NCBI GenBank assembly: GCA_028386065.3
Contig: JAKUCV010006785.1
Location: 60,121-124,120 of the forward strand
DNA length: 64,000 bases
Direction of reading: 5' to 3'
From: Turnera subulata
Taxonomy: Eukaryota; Streptophyta; Magnoliopsida; Malpighiales; Passifloraceae
Of this stretch, positions 12,597-22,519 are shown one piece after another. The translations under genes were made by a program, and so were the position numbers. The notes under the pieces are model-generated. The model had not been told where the DNA came from. It did no database searches and worked only from the letters and a program-made list of their open reading frames with translations. Each line of letters begins with the position of its first letter. Position 1 is the stretch's first letter.

Positions 12597-13667
12597 CTAT
12601 ACAACATAACAATGCATACACATAAAAACACATATTCGGTACTATATGATGCCAAACTGCGTAATCACCCATCCCGGTTCTTATCCCTTATTATTTCCAT
12701 TTACCGAAAATAATTTACCGTACGTATACTCGAATATAATTTCGGTACCATACTTTAATTAAAACTCCTTTCAAAATATTTTCATAAAATAACTATAATT
12801 TCCAAAAATTATATTATCCATAATTTTTTCCAGAAAATAACAACCTATTTATAATTTTCAGAAAATATATATAGTATTTATCTTTTCTAAATATATATAC
12901 AATTTAATTTCCATCACAAACATAATTACTTTTAATTTACAAAATACATATTTATATACATATACCAAAATAATAATTTTCCAGAAGAAAATAATACACA
13001 TACTAAATTTCCAAAAATTAATTTTAAGGCATATATATAATTTCCAGAATATATATATCATGGTATAAAACATAATAATAATGTTCAAACAAAATATAAT
13101 TATATTAATTTTCCAGGAATCAAAATAAATATTTTTCTCCCAAAATATCATGATTAAAACTGTCCATAATTTTTCAAGACAAGTATATATTTTTTTTCTC
13201 AAATTAAATACCAGTAATTTTATAACAGATTTAATAAAATAAAAAAAATAAAAAAATAAAATAAAGAATCCGGACAGCCCAGGCACGACCCGGCAGCCCA
13301 GGGGCGCGACCCGGTCCCAAACGGGTCGGAAAACCCAGCTCACCTCGGGTTCAACGGCAACGGCGGCGATGGCGGCGCGGGAACGCGAGGGAAAGGTTGC
13401 AGGAGGACGGCGGCAGCGAGGCGACTCCAAGGCGGTGCTAGCTCGGCGCGAGGCGGCGGCGTGAGGCGGCAGCTGCGTGGTTGAAGCAGATCCGCGGGTC
13501 GCAGCTCGGGTCAAGCGCGCGTGACGGCGGTGGAAGCGGCGGAACTCGACGGCGACAGCGGGGCTGAGGTCGCGCCGGCCTTGCGAGCACGACGGTGGCG
13601 GCGGTGTGGCGTGCAGCGGCGCCGGTCGCTTCCTCGTGTACAGTGATGGAGGCGGGTTGACGATGAA

Positions 13668-13995
13668 CAGTGCACTCTTTTTTTTTCCCTTTTTTCTGAA
13701 TTTTCAGTATTTTCACTTCTTTTTTCCTATTTTATTCTTTCTTTTTTTTCCTTCTGATTTCCTTCTTTTTATTTTTTTTTCCCCTCTTCTTCTTTTTTTT
13801 CCTTATTTTCCCTTCTTTTTATTTTTTTTTCCCCTCTTCTTCTTTTTTTTTCCTTATTTTCTTCCTCTCTTTTTTTTTCTGATTTAGTTTCTCTTTTTTT
13901 TTTCTTTTCCTTCTCTTTTTTTTTTCTCTCTTTTTCTTTTTCCTCTCCTTTTCTCTCTTCCTCTTTTTTTTTCTCTTCTTCTCTTCCTCTCCACC
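13668..13995 (-). repeat. Purine-rich tract of the LTR leader
   Basis: About 330 bp almost wholly pyrimidine on the plus strand, hence purine on the element's sense strand, just downstream of the LTR TATA box. The right LTR (19125-19380) and the 3' LTR of B (27826-28110) have equivalents. It accounts for the K/E/R-rich and F/L/S-rich ORFs here, which I do not treat as genes. Confidence 0.8.
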
Positions 13996-14013
13996 GGCTG
14001 CCTTCCTCTTCCT

Positions 14014-14022
14014 TTTTATAAA
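14014..14022 (-). promoter_or_regulatory. LTR promoter TATA box (element A, 3' LTR)
   Basis: Minus-strand TTTATAAAAAGG about 325 bp inside the LTR. The same context is at 27801 in the 3' LTR of B. It implies a short U3 and a very long R-U5 leader. Confidence 0.6.
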
Positions 14023-14344
14023 CTGAAAAACACTATTAAACATGTGAATCAAATAATGCAAATCCGTCTCCATTACGGGCGAATCCGATCCGGACCAGAA
14101 AATAACCGATACCTCCTTAGTTATTTTCCGACGTAATTTTCCGAGAAATTCCGAAACCCGAAAAATACCAACTTAGTTCCGAAAAATTCACGGGAAAATC
14201 ACGAGCGCGGGAAAACCCTTGGTTTCGAAAAACGATTACCGATTTACCTCGAATTAATTACCCGAGATTAATTTATTCGGTAAATCACTGTATAACGACT
14301 TTAACGGTCCCGGTAAATATCCAGATTTTACCCGGGCTGTTACA

Positions 14345-14380
14345 GTCTACCCACCTTAAAAAGAATTTCGTCCCCGAAAT
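14345..14380 (-). other. Polypurine tract region of element A
   Basis: On the minus strand GGGGACGAAATTC, TTTTTAAGGTGGGTAGAC runs directly into the 3' LTR start TGTAACAG. The same sequence precedes the 3' LTRs of B (27440-27479) and D (51815-51854). This is the likely plus-strand primer site. Confidence 0.75.
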
Positions 14381-14488
14381 TCCGTCTTATCTGTGGGTCC
14401 TACCACGATAAGCTTCTGGCACACTCTGCCAGGTATCCAACCTCAACATGAGATACCGCTTATACCCTTAAGCGACATCTCATCCGCT

Positions 14489-14496
14489 TATAAATA
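14489..14496 (+). promoter_or_regulatory. TATA box of antisense gene 1 (element A)
   Basis: TATAAATA 35 bp before the ATG at 14531. The same box precedes the B copy (27328-27335, minus). Element E has a weaker TATAAGAA at 61906. Confidence 0.65.
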
Positions 14497-14530
14497 CCAT
14501 ATCTCAAGACCGGCATACTCACACACAGTC

Positions 14531-14908
14531 ATGGACTCTCCACTGAGATCAAGGACAACCTCAGACTCCGAAAACAACAGCTACATCGGCGGCAAAGCCT
14601 TCCCGACAAGCTCCGATGATGAACCTCCGAAGAAACGCTTCAAGACCAACATCATCGGCCTGCAGGAGCATATGGTCGTTTCCCCAAAACGACGGAAGAA
14701 GCGAGTCCCCAAGAAAGCTGAAGATCGCAAGGGCAAGGCGGTGGCTGAGGGCAGCACTCCGCAGCAGAAACTGACGCAGCTGAACTTCTCGCTGAAGAAG
14801 ATCAGCTCGGCGGTGGCGCAGATAGAACTGGCGTGCATGGAGCTCTTCCCTCACATGGAAAATGCCAAAAAGATTGTAAAAGACCTAGAAAAGCAAGTAG
14901 CTCCATAG
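14531..14908 (+). CDS. Antisense gene 1: 125-aa basic nuclear-type protein (element A)
   Basis: A 125-codon frame on the strand opposite to element A, starting 35 bp after a TATA box and followed by AATAAA at 14946-14951. I chose the ATG at 14531 because an upstream in-frame ATG (14393) lies before the TATA box and because the B copy has exactly the same length. Visible features: a Ser/Arg-rich start, PPKKRFK at residues 32-38, a strong nuclear-localisation-type stretch PKRRKKRVPKK at 52-62, a basic linker to about 70 and a probable amphipathic helix from 78 to 124. I know no family for it. B differs at 5 residues but at roughly 19 synonymous codons, so the protein seems selected. A role in binding nucleic acid or the element's chromatin is only a guess. 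Confidence 0.7.
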   Translation: MDSPLRSRTTSDSENNSYIGGKAFPTSSDDEPPKKRFKTNIIGLQEHMVVSPKRRKKRVPKKAEDRKGKAVAEGSTPQQKLTQLNFSLKKISSAVAQIELACMELFPHMENAKKIVKDLEKQVAP

Positions 14909-15129
14909 AGCACTTCTTCTCCTGTTGTAAAACTATTATAAAATCAATAAAATAAGTTTTCCCCTTTTAAATCAAAATCTCGTATGTTACCAAGTCTGTT
15001 GTTAAATGGAAAAAATAAAACATCTCAAAGTAAAACAAAAATCAATAATAAGAGTATAAAATCAAATGTAAAGAAATTAAAAACAAAACTCGTTTAACAA
15101 AATTAAAACAAAAAGAAATTAAAACCAAA

Positions 15130-15450
15130 ACATATTTTCATGAACGGTGCTCGTATCGGACGTGAACATCCACGAACCACGAAACGTAACGTACACCGCT
15201 AATGGTAACGTCGGTTAACCCCGTGAAGAAGATACCCGTCAACTCAGAAGGCGATGATCACGATCACATCCTGTGTCTCTCGAAAGACACGTTACCCACT
15301 TGTTCACAAATTGTCCGCATGAGCCAAAAACGTCTGTCTCGTCTCGTATCTCTCCACGATGTCCGAACAGTTGTAAACGTGTCGCACATGCACTCTACTT
15401 GAGGTACGATCCCATCCGTCTAGCCTCAACGGTCACGGATGCAAGTGATA
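15130..15450 (+). promoter_or_regulatory. Conserved spacer between the two antisense genes (element A)
   Basis: This non-coding stretch aligns well with the B spacer (26400-26700, minus). It includes a small hairpin, GTGTCT-CTCGAA-AGACAC near 15275, kept in B as GTGTC-ACTCGAAA-GACAC. It lies 200-500 bp upstream of the TATA box of antisense gene 2, so it may be its upstream control region. The short ORFs at 15202-15470 differ between copies and are not annotated. 14952-15129 is AT-rich with nothing recognisable. Confidence 0.45.
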
Positions 15451-15646
15451 AAAGATGCAAGAAAATATAGTAAAACCATGAAAACAAAAAACAAGGTAGC
15501 CAGAGCGAAGAAAATCAAGAGATGGAAAAAGACTGAAAAACTCTGGCATGGGTCCGAAAACGCGTAAAGCATTAAATGCAAGCAATGGTAAAATTCAAAA
15601 GCAAGATCTTGAAAATCGAAAACAATAAACACGCTCCCCATAGGTG

Positions 15647-15654
15647 TATAAAAG
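15647..15654 (+). promoter_or_regulatory. TATA box of antisense gene 2 (element A)
   Basis: TATAAAAG about 118 bp before the ATG at 15765. It is kept in B (26169-26176, minus) together with its GAGCGGTGA flank. Confidence 0.65.
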
Positions 15655-15764
15655 AAAGAGCGGTGATGTGTAAATCATCAAAAGCGTTTAAAAGCAAACA
15701 AAATATTCAGGAAACCAAAAACCACAAAACTCTGAAAAACCAAAGACCAATACGTCCCATCAAA

Positions 15765-16448
15765 ATGCCTGCTCCATCCTCCGTCTTCTTCGTCGAAGGT
15801 GCTAATCTAGGCAGGAGAAACCGTCTGGCGTACAGCATGGTCAACGAACGTGCTGAAGAGCTACCGAACGAGCTCGGCAGAATGCCACGTCTAGTTTTCA
15901 TCGACGAGCTCTACTCCTCAAGATTCTTCGTCACTCCCATGGAAGAGGTGTTCTTCCTAGAGGACCATGGGACACTGAGGACTTCATACTACGGCTCAGC
16001 AAACTCCGTGATGTTCTTCATCTCGGATAGGCTTCAAGAGTTCAACCTGGAGTCTACTTGCCAGACTGTGGAGCAAGGTGCTTACTACCAGCTCGCAATG
16101 ACAGCTCAGAGCATACCCAGAATGACTCGGCTACCTCCAACCTGGCCAAAGGTACGGCTACTGGTGTGGAACTGCAGAGGAGTTGCAAGACGTGCACAGG
16201 AGTTCTCTCGTACTTTGAGGGATCTGAAGAACCAGTACAAGCCGAACATGGTTCTTCTGACGGAGACGCAGTGGCAACCACGAGACGATCACGGTCTGAT
16301 TTCACTCCGATTCCCTCAAGCTAACCGGTTCGAGATTCCTGGTCAGCGCGACAGAGGCGGCATGTGGTTCTCTTGGAGCGACAGAGTCACGGTCAACGTC
16401 AACAGTGACGCAAACAGCTTCCGTGTCAACGTCGTTGCAAACCGTTGA
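15765..16448 (+). CDS. Antisense gene 2: 227-aa protein with a truncated LINE-like EEP endonuclease domain (element A)
   Basis: Frame of 227 codons opposite to the element's sense strand. The frame is open further upstream to 15576, but that ATG precedes the TATA box, and the B copy starts at the equivalent of 15765. Residues 1-125 match nothing I recognise. From 130 the sequence resembles the N-terminus of the endonuclease/exonuclease/phosphatase fold of plant LINEs: LLVWNCRG at 132-139, a KP..VLLTET motif at 159-168 and GGMWFSWSDRV at 198-208. The protein stops where a LINE endonuclease would go on to its later catalytic Asp/Asn and His motifs, so activity on its own is unlikely. It may be a captured binding or decoy module. 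Only 4 residues differ from B, against 22 synonymous codon changes in the first 87 codons alone. Confidence 0.75.
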   Translation: MPAPSSVFFVEGANLGRRNRLAYSMVNERAEELPNELGRMPRLVFIDELYSSRFFVTPMEEVFFLEDHGTLRTSYYGSANSVMFFISDRLQEFNLESTCQTVEQGAYYQLAMTAQSIPRMTRLPPTWPKVRLLVWNCRGVARRAQEFSRTLRDLKNQYKPNMVLLTETQWQPRDDHGLISLRFPQANRFEIPGQRDRGGMWFSWSDRVTVNVNSDANSFRVNVVANR

Positions 16449-16769
16449 ATGTATTTTTATTTTTATTTTTTTTTTATATTATCAAAAATCCATGTATTAT
16501 TTCCCCTTTTTATAAATTATCAATGTAATATTTCTATTTGCAATCAATATATTAATATTTTCCTTTGTACCAAAATATCAGTATTATTAATAATATTGCA
16601 ATTTCGCTTATTCATGGCATCATTACCTCTTATGTGTATGTTCCGCGACAGCTGGCGTCCCTCGACTGGATCCATATTGCACTAACTAAATGATATAAAT
16701 GCAAAATGATAAACATATGGAGCGAGCTATGCACAGCGAGCAAGCAAAACAATCACCCAAGGACCTACA
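16449..16769. other. AT-rich 3' flank of antisense gene 2, up to the PBS
   Basis: No gene. An AT-rich tail (about 16450-16600) follows the stop codon. The remainder is shared with B (25093-25376) and contains the element leader just downstream of the PBS. Confidence 0.6.
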
Positions 16770-16787
16770 GCCCGCTCCGCTACCAAA
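16770..16787 (-). other. Primer-binding site of element A
   Basis: On the minus strand, right after the 5' LTR end (TTTCA), comes GTTTTGGTAGCGGAGCGG. It matches the plant initiator-Met tRNA primer site (TGGTATCAGAGC) except at two positions. D has TGGTAGCAGAGC. Confidence 0.75.
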
Positions 16788-17180
16788 ACTGAAACGCCCC
16801 GACCCGTATTTACCGTACACAGTAAACACAAGCCGGAACTGTGACAACCCAACCTGACATGACTCAACATACAGTGTGTACAACAACAACTCGGCCCCAA
16901 CGGCCCAAAATAATAAACATCAATAATAATAAAACCGGCCCAATGGCCCAACAACAATAATGATATGCACAGCGGAAGACTTTAACTCACATAAACACTG
17001 TAAGCAACAACAATATGGCCCTACGGCCCAACGACAAAATAAACAGCACAGCGGAAGACTTAACGACTCACAATGACTCTGTATGCAACCCATGATGCAA
17101 CTAATGGATCCGAGTCATGTCCAAGGGATAACGCCGCAGCCTGTTTGGAATGCAATATACCTGAACCACAAATAACTCAA

Positions 17181-17203
17181 CCTACGGGATGAAAGCCCGC
17201 AGG
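17181..17203 (-). other. Conserved LTR hairpin (element A, 5' LTR)
   Basis: Identical stem and loop to 11688-11710. Confidence 0.7.
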
Positions 17204-18008
17204 TGAGGGGTGAGTCCGAAGTGCCCACCGGGTAACCCATAAGCAAATATACATATACATACACCGTAACTATTCCAAGTCACAACTCAACAAATAACCT
17301 CACGAATCTTAAATACACACTGGTGATTCTAGACACGCTATTCCAATTTTATTATCAGGGCCCGTATCACAAGCTAAATGATGGCCGTCGCCTGGTAGTC
17401 AAGCTAGCTAGCCCGTGGACCCCGCCCTGGTACCTCCACGTAAAACTGGCACAGACAGGGAGCAGACCCCAAGCACACTCTCCCCCAGCGCCTAAAAATA
17501 ATAATTGGTACAGACAGGGAGCAGACCCCAAGCACACTCTCTCCCAGCACCATAAATCAGACTACCATCTGGCTGTTCCAACATTTAACTGTGACTCACT
17601 AGATGTCTAAGTGTATTCAATTTTATTATTTCCTTTTTCCTCGTCTAGTTACTACATCTCTATCATCCAATCATTATCTCATTATCCCGAGCAGGCTCGC
17701 AGCCTCTCCGCTCGTCTGGATAATAACCAATACCAAACTGTTCCCATAATAGTACCCTCGGTACCCAGCTTACACATTTCTCACAATCAACAACAGTAGT
17801 AGTCATACTTATAACCATAATTCCAACCTCATCAATGATATCAACAGCAATAATAATTTCATCAACATCAACGGCAACAATTATCAATCAAAATCATCTC
17901 AAAACAAATCATACACAGCCACAAATTATCATACCAGCAACATCGAGCACAGTAAGCAAACAGCAACTTGATATCACGGGATGTAAATAAATATTTACTT
18001 AACCTCAC

Positions 18009-18083
18009 CTTAGCCGATTACTTAACTCTGGTAGCATCAATCAGTCCAAAGCCGGTCCTACAGGAACTGCTCGATTTCATAAC
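18009..18083 (-). other. Exon-like block in LTR leader (element A, 5' LTR)
   Basis: 75 nt on the minus strand, ATAG| before and AAG|GTGAGG after. One base longer than its partner at 12523. Confidence 0.55.
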
Positions 18084-19778
18084 CTATACAACATAACAAT
18101 GCATACACATAAATGCACATATTCGGTACTATATGATGCCAAACTGCGTAATCACCCATCCCGGTTCTTATCCCTTATTATTTCCATTTACCGAAAATAA
18201 TTTACCGTACGTCTACTCGAATATAATTTCGGTACCATACTTTAATTAAAACTCCTTTCAAAATATTTTCATAAAATAACTATAATTTCCAAAAATTATA
18301 TTATCCATAATTTTTTCCAGAAAATAACAACCTATTTATAATTTTCAGAAAATATATATAGTATTTATCTTTTCTAAATATATATACAATTTAATTTCCA
18401 ACACAAACATAATTACTTTTAATTTACAAAATACATATTTATATACATATACCAAAATAATAATTTTCCAGAAAAAAATAATACACATACTAAATTTCCA
18501 GAAATTAATTTTAAGGCATATATATAATTTCCAGAATATATATATCATGGTATAAAACATAATAATAATGTTCAAACAAAATATAATTATATTAATTTTC
18601 CAGGAATCAAAATAAATATTTTTCTCCTAAAATACCATGATTAAAACTGTCCATAATTTTTCAAGACAAGTATATATTTTTTTCTCAAATTAAATACCAG
18701 TAATTTTATAACAGATTTAATAAAATAAAAAAAATAAAAAAATAAAATAAAGAATCCGGACAGCCCAGGCACGACCCGGCAGCCCAGGGGCGCGACCCGG
18801 TCCCAAACGGGTCGGAAAACCCAGCTCACCTCGGGTTCAACGGCAACGGCGGCGATGGCGGCGCGGGAACGCGAGGGAAAGGTTGCAGGAGGACGGTGGC
18901 AGCGAGGCGACTCCAAGGCGGTGCTAGCTCAGCGCGAGGCGGCGGCGTGAGGCGGCAGCTGCGTGGTTGAAGCAGATCCGCGGGTCGCAGCTCGGGTCAA
19001 GCGCGCGTGACGGCGGTGGAAGCGGCGGAACTCGACGGCGACAGCGGGGCTGAGGTCGCGCCGGCCTTGCGAGCACGACGGTGGCGGCGGTGTGGCGTGC
19101 AGCGCGGCCGGTCGCTTCCTCGTGTATTTTCCCTTTTTTCTGAATTTTCAGTATTTTCACTTCTTTTTTCCTATTTTATTCTTTCTTTTTTTTCCTTCTG
19201 ATTTCCTTCTTTTTATTTTTTTTCCCTCTTCTTCTTTTTTTTCCTTATTTTCTTCCTCTCTTTTTTTTTCTGATTTCGTTTCTCTTTTTTTTTTTCTTTT
19301 CCTTCTCTTTTTTTTTCGCTCTTTTTCTTTTTCCTCTCCTTTTCTCTCTTCCTCTTTTTTTTTCTCTTCTTCTCTTCCTCTCCACCGGCTGCCTTCCTCT
19401 TCCTTTTTATAAACTGAAAAACACTATTAAACATGTGAATCAAATAATGCAAATCCGTCTCCATTACGGGCGAATCCGATCCGGACCAGAAAATAACCGA
19501 TACCTCCTTAGTTATTTTCCGACGTAATTTTCCGAGAAATTCCGAAACCCGAAAAATACCAACTTAGTTCCGAAAAATTCACGGGAAAATCACGAGCGCG
19601 GGAAAACCCTTGGTTTCGAAAAACGATTACCGATTTACCTCGAATTAATTACCCGAGATTAATTTATTCGGTAAATCACTGTATAACGACTTTAACGGTC
19701 CCGGTAAATATCCAGATTTTACCCGGGCTGTTACAAAAAAGCTTGGAACCAACTTATATTTTGGAAGAGAAAGAGTGT

Positions 19779-20654
19779 TAAAATTAATTAAATTCTATAA
19801 TTGTTTTCTATGTATTCTCATATTTTAAAAATGATGAATAATTTATTTATTTTCAATACAATCAAATACATTTTGAGATATATGTAATGTAATTATGTAA
19901 TTTTTTTTATTATTAGGCTGAGTAATTTGCGAATTTATGTATTATAATTTAAGAACTTAAATCAAAACAAAACAAAAAGATAAATGGTGACGAAACTAAA
20001 TAAACCTAAATAATCAACGAAAGATTGAAATTTAGAAGAGAAAACAAAATTAAAAAAGAAGGATTGTTGAGCTGAAAGGTTGCTTTCTAGAGTTTTTAAG
20101 ACAATAGATTTTGTTTCTAATACTAAAAAGCCTTACTATTTGAAAATATTGACTAATCAGTAGTTTAGATTTTATTAGTTTAGGTCAAATAAGTTAATCA
20201 AATCTTTTGGGCTTCCATGGTTAGTTAGCAGGATACTAATATATTTGTTTATTGATGCCAGTGTAGTCACCTGCCAATAGTGACTACACACACCGTGCAT
20301 CCGTCTCTGGGTATCGCTAAGTTTCTAGTTGTATATACCAAGTGGTTTAGGCTAGCTAGTGGATAAGTGCGAAGCAAACAACAGGCCGCCCCATGATTAA
20401 TGAAAAAACAGCAAACAAAAGAGATAGGGAGCAAACATCGGAATTGTGGATAGGTATTAGATGTGAAAAAAATCAGAGCCATGTACGTAGGTGCAAAACG
20501 TAATTTAATATTCCACGACCCAATAAAATATGACCCAAAAGTACCAAACTTAATGACAACTACAAAATACAGGTATAAAAAATCATAAACTTTCAGTACG
20601 AGTACCAAAAAGAAAATCAAGGCCAAGTATAGGTATCAAAAATCTATCTATCTA
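19779..20654. other. AT-rich intergenic stretch with one perfect hairpin
   Basis: No gene supported; a 119-codon minus ORF (20267-20626) has no recognisable motif. Perfect 10-bp arms GTGTAGTCAC (20261-20270) and GTGACTACAC (20280-20289) form a hairpin. A homologous hairpin in the opposite orientation is at 36199-36227. Confidence 0.6.
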
Positions 20655-22519
20655 TCTATTATATTATATAATAGCAGAGCCCTCACTCAAGGGCTCTACT
20701 ATTTCGACACCTAGAATCTTGAGAATGTGACATTTGGCACAACACCTAATTGACATGTGGCAAAAACTGGAAACGGCTAGATCAATTAGACACCAAGGAA
20801 AACAGATCAATTAGAAAGGAAATTAGACAACAAATGAAATATATTAAATCAATAGCATTTATTCTATAACCCTTTCCTAACAACTATATATAATGTAAGG
20901 AAGCCTAAAATTCTCCCAATCCAAATCTAAATCTCTCCAAGATACTCCTCTCCCACAAAAGTCAATCCACCCCAAAAAGGTAAACAATTCTTCCTCATTT
21001 GTAAGCCCAATTATTTATTCAAAGTGCTCATTCCCACTATTTTACCAAAAAAAGGACCATAATTATTTTTATATAATAATTTTGGGAAATACAATTTTCT
21101 TTCATGGCCTTCCTTGAAATTGTAAATGTAAACATATCAAATTAGTAGCACGTGAATAATAGAAAAACAAGAATGCTTTTTTGCTCATCTTCAATACAGT
21201 TGTTTTTTATGGTTGCTTTGGCATTGTGACTCTATATTTATTTTAATATATAGTGTATAGTTTTATTTTAAAATTTTGTTATATTTTCTGTTATTTTTCA
21301 AAATTTTAATATTTAAGAAATTTATTATTTTCCCATTATATTTTTATCATAATTTATTTTTTTGGCCATTTTGGTAGTATATCTCTATATTAAATCTAAT
21401 ATATAGTGTATAGTTTATTAAAATATTGTTTCAATTTTTTTAAATTTTCTTGAAAAATAATTTATCTTAATAATTTGAATATCAAATTTCAAAATTAAAA
21501 AAGTAATCATATTAAAAGAAATTATAAAAATAATAGAATGAAAGAAAATAATATATAGTGAATAATAATAATAATTAAATAAAAATTACAATATTTAAAA
21601 TTATAATATCTAAGAATTTTAATATTTCTCCCACTCTATTTTTATCATATTCTATTTTTTGGCTTATTCTATTACTATACCTTTGTATTATATTTAAAAT
21701 ATAGTGTATATTTTAGTTTAAAATTTTGGTAAAATTTTGTTTTTTCAAATTAATTTAACTTAACAATTTTGTTTAATCAATTTTAAGGAAAAAAGTAATC
21801 AAATTAAAATAAAGTATGAAAAGTAATATGTAGTGTTTGATAATAATATATAGTGCAAAATAGTTGTAATTGTAGCAAATTTACAGTTGGCAACTACAAG
21901 CGTAATATATTATAGTTATATAGTTTTGTTCCAAAATTTGGTGGTATTTTTTGTGTCTTTTAAGAACAAATTATTTTATCTTAATAATTTTAATTACCTT
22001 CGAATTATGAATGTAGTTAAATTTAATTTAAATATTAAAAAATAGTATATTTTAATTTTAATATTTAAAATGCTTTTGTTCTAAATTGAAGGAAGAACTA
22101 TTTACAAAATCAATAATTTTCGAGTTATCCAATAAAGATGTAATGGACAACGCTTCAATTCCTCCTTTGGAATATATTGATACAAATTGGCGTAAAACAC
22201 AACAATAAGGTCTTACAAACAAGAAGAGAAGTAGCCAAAAGTATGAGTAAACAATATGAGAAGCAATTTGAAACCATAGGAGAATCAATATTGGATTGGA
22301 TTGCGTCAAATAATTGGTCAAGGAAGGTGAAGTAATATGCTATGAAAAGAAAAAATTAAATCACATAAAAGGGAATCAAACCTGAGCAGAGAGCAAAAGC
22401 AAGCAGCAACTCTATCTGTTTTTTTTATTCTCCCTTTTTATTTTTTAAAAATAAATTATTTTTGTTTTTTTTGCTTAGGTGTTGTAGATTAGTGCGATCG
22501 GGGTGGACTACGAGCATCT
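20655..22519 (+). mobile_element. Possible Helitron-like 5' part
   Basis: After an ATCT microrepeat the sequence reads TCTATTATATTATATAATAG with CAGAGCCC following, then an AGAGCCC..GGGCTCT hairpin and a transition to AT-rich filler. Plant non-autonomous Helitrons often start this way after an A. Similar AT-rich sequence continues at 30320-30829, 33211-33487 and 35700-36160 between later insertions. I did not find a clear CTRR terminus with hairpin for it, so the right end is unknown. No gene is visible; the interior is low-complexity AT. Confidence 0.35.

Larger units (their letters stand above)
11297..14344 (-). repeat. Retroelement A, 3' LTR
   Basis: On the minus strand it begins TGTAACAGCCCGGG at 14344 and ends GGGGCGTTTCA at 11297. 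Order on the minus strand: a U3 of about 330 bp with a TATA box, a purine-rich leader, a GC-rich segment, an AT-rich intron-like segment, the 74-nt exon-like block, a tandem 59-bp duplication (11962-12070) and the conserved hairpin. ORFs in it are low-complexity and are not annotated. Confidence 0.93.
11297..19735 (-). mobile_element. Retroelement A: non-autonomous long-LTR Ty3/gypsy element with antisense genes
   Basis: Complete insertion with a perfect 5-bp target duplication (AAAAA at 11292-11296 and 19736-19740), two LTRs of 3048 and 2946 bp, a PBS next to the right LTR and a polypurine tract next to the left LTR. The element therefore reads right to left. The 2445-bp interior has no gag, protease, reverse transcriptase, RNase H or integrase. 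It carries two plus-strand genes, antisense to the element (14531-14908 and 15765-16448). LTR ends, PBS and polypurine tract resemble those of chromovirus D at 44437, which is of the kind that could have supplied enzymes in trans. In the stretches I compared, the two LTRs differ at roughly 1-2% of positions, so the insertion is fairly young. Confidence 0.92.
16790..19735 (-). repeat. Retroelement A, 5' LTR
   Basis: Same structure as the 3' LTR but about 100 bp shorter, mostly in the purine-rich tract. Begins TGTAACAGCCCGGG at 19735 (minus) and ends GGGGCGTTTCA at 16790. Confidence 0.93.
11078..19778. mobile_element. Stowaway-like MITE split by retroelement A
   Basis: The sequence starts after a TA dinucleotide with CTCCCTCTCTTTCATAATATTTAAA, in the style of plant Tc1/mariner MITEs. 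After removing retroelement A and one AAAAA duplication, the remainder is about 257 bp. It ends near 19778 with a roughly complementary 'atattttggaagagaaagag' followed by TA. The right arm is degenerate, so the call is moderate. Confidence 0.4.

Noticed and set aside
12858..14073. Arg/Ala-rich and Lys/Glu-rich ORFs in the LTRs of A (similar in B, D, E and the solo LTRs)
   Set aside because: They lie in GC-rich or polypurine leader sequence of LTRs, overlap on both strands and differ in frame between LTR copies.
15576..15764. 63-codon N-terminal extension of antisense gene 2 in element A
   Set aside because: It starts upstream of the TATA box and is not open in element B; the shared start is 15765.
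20267..20626. 119-codon hydrophobic minus-strand ORF
   Set aside because: No family resemblance, AT-driven Phe/Tyr/Leu content, no promoter or copy to support it.
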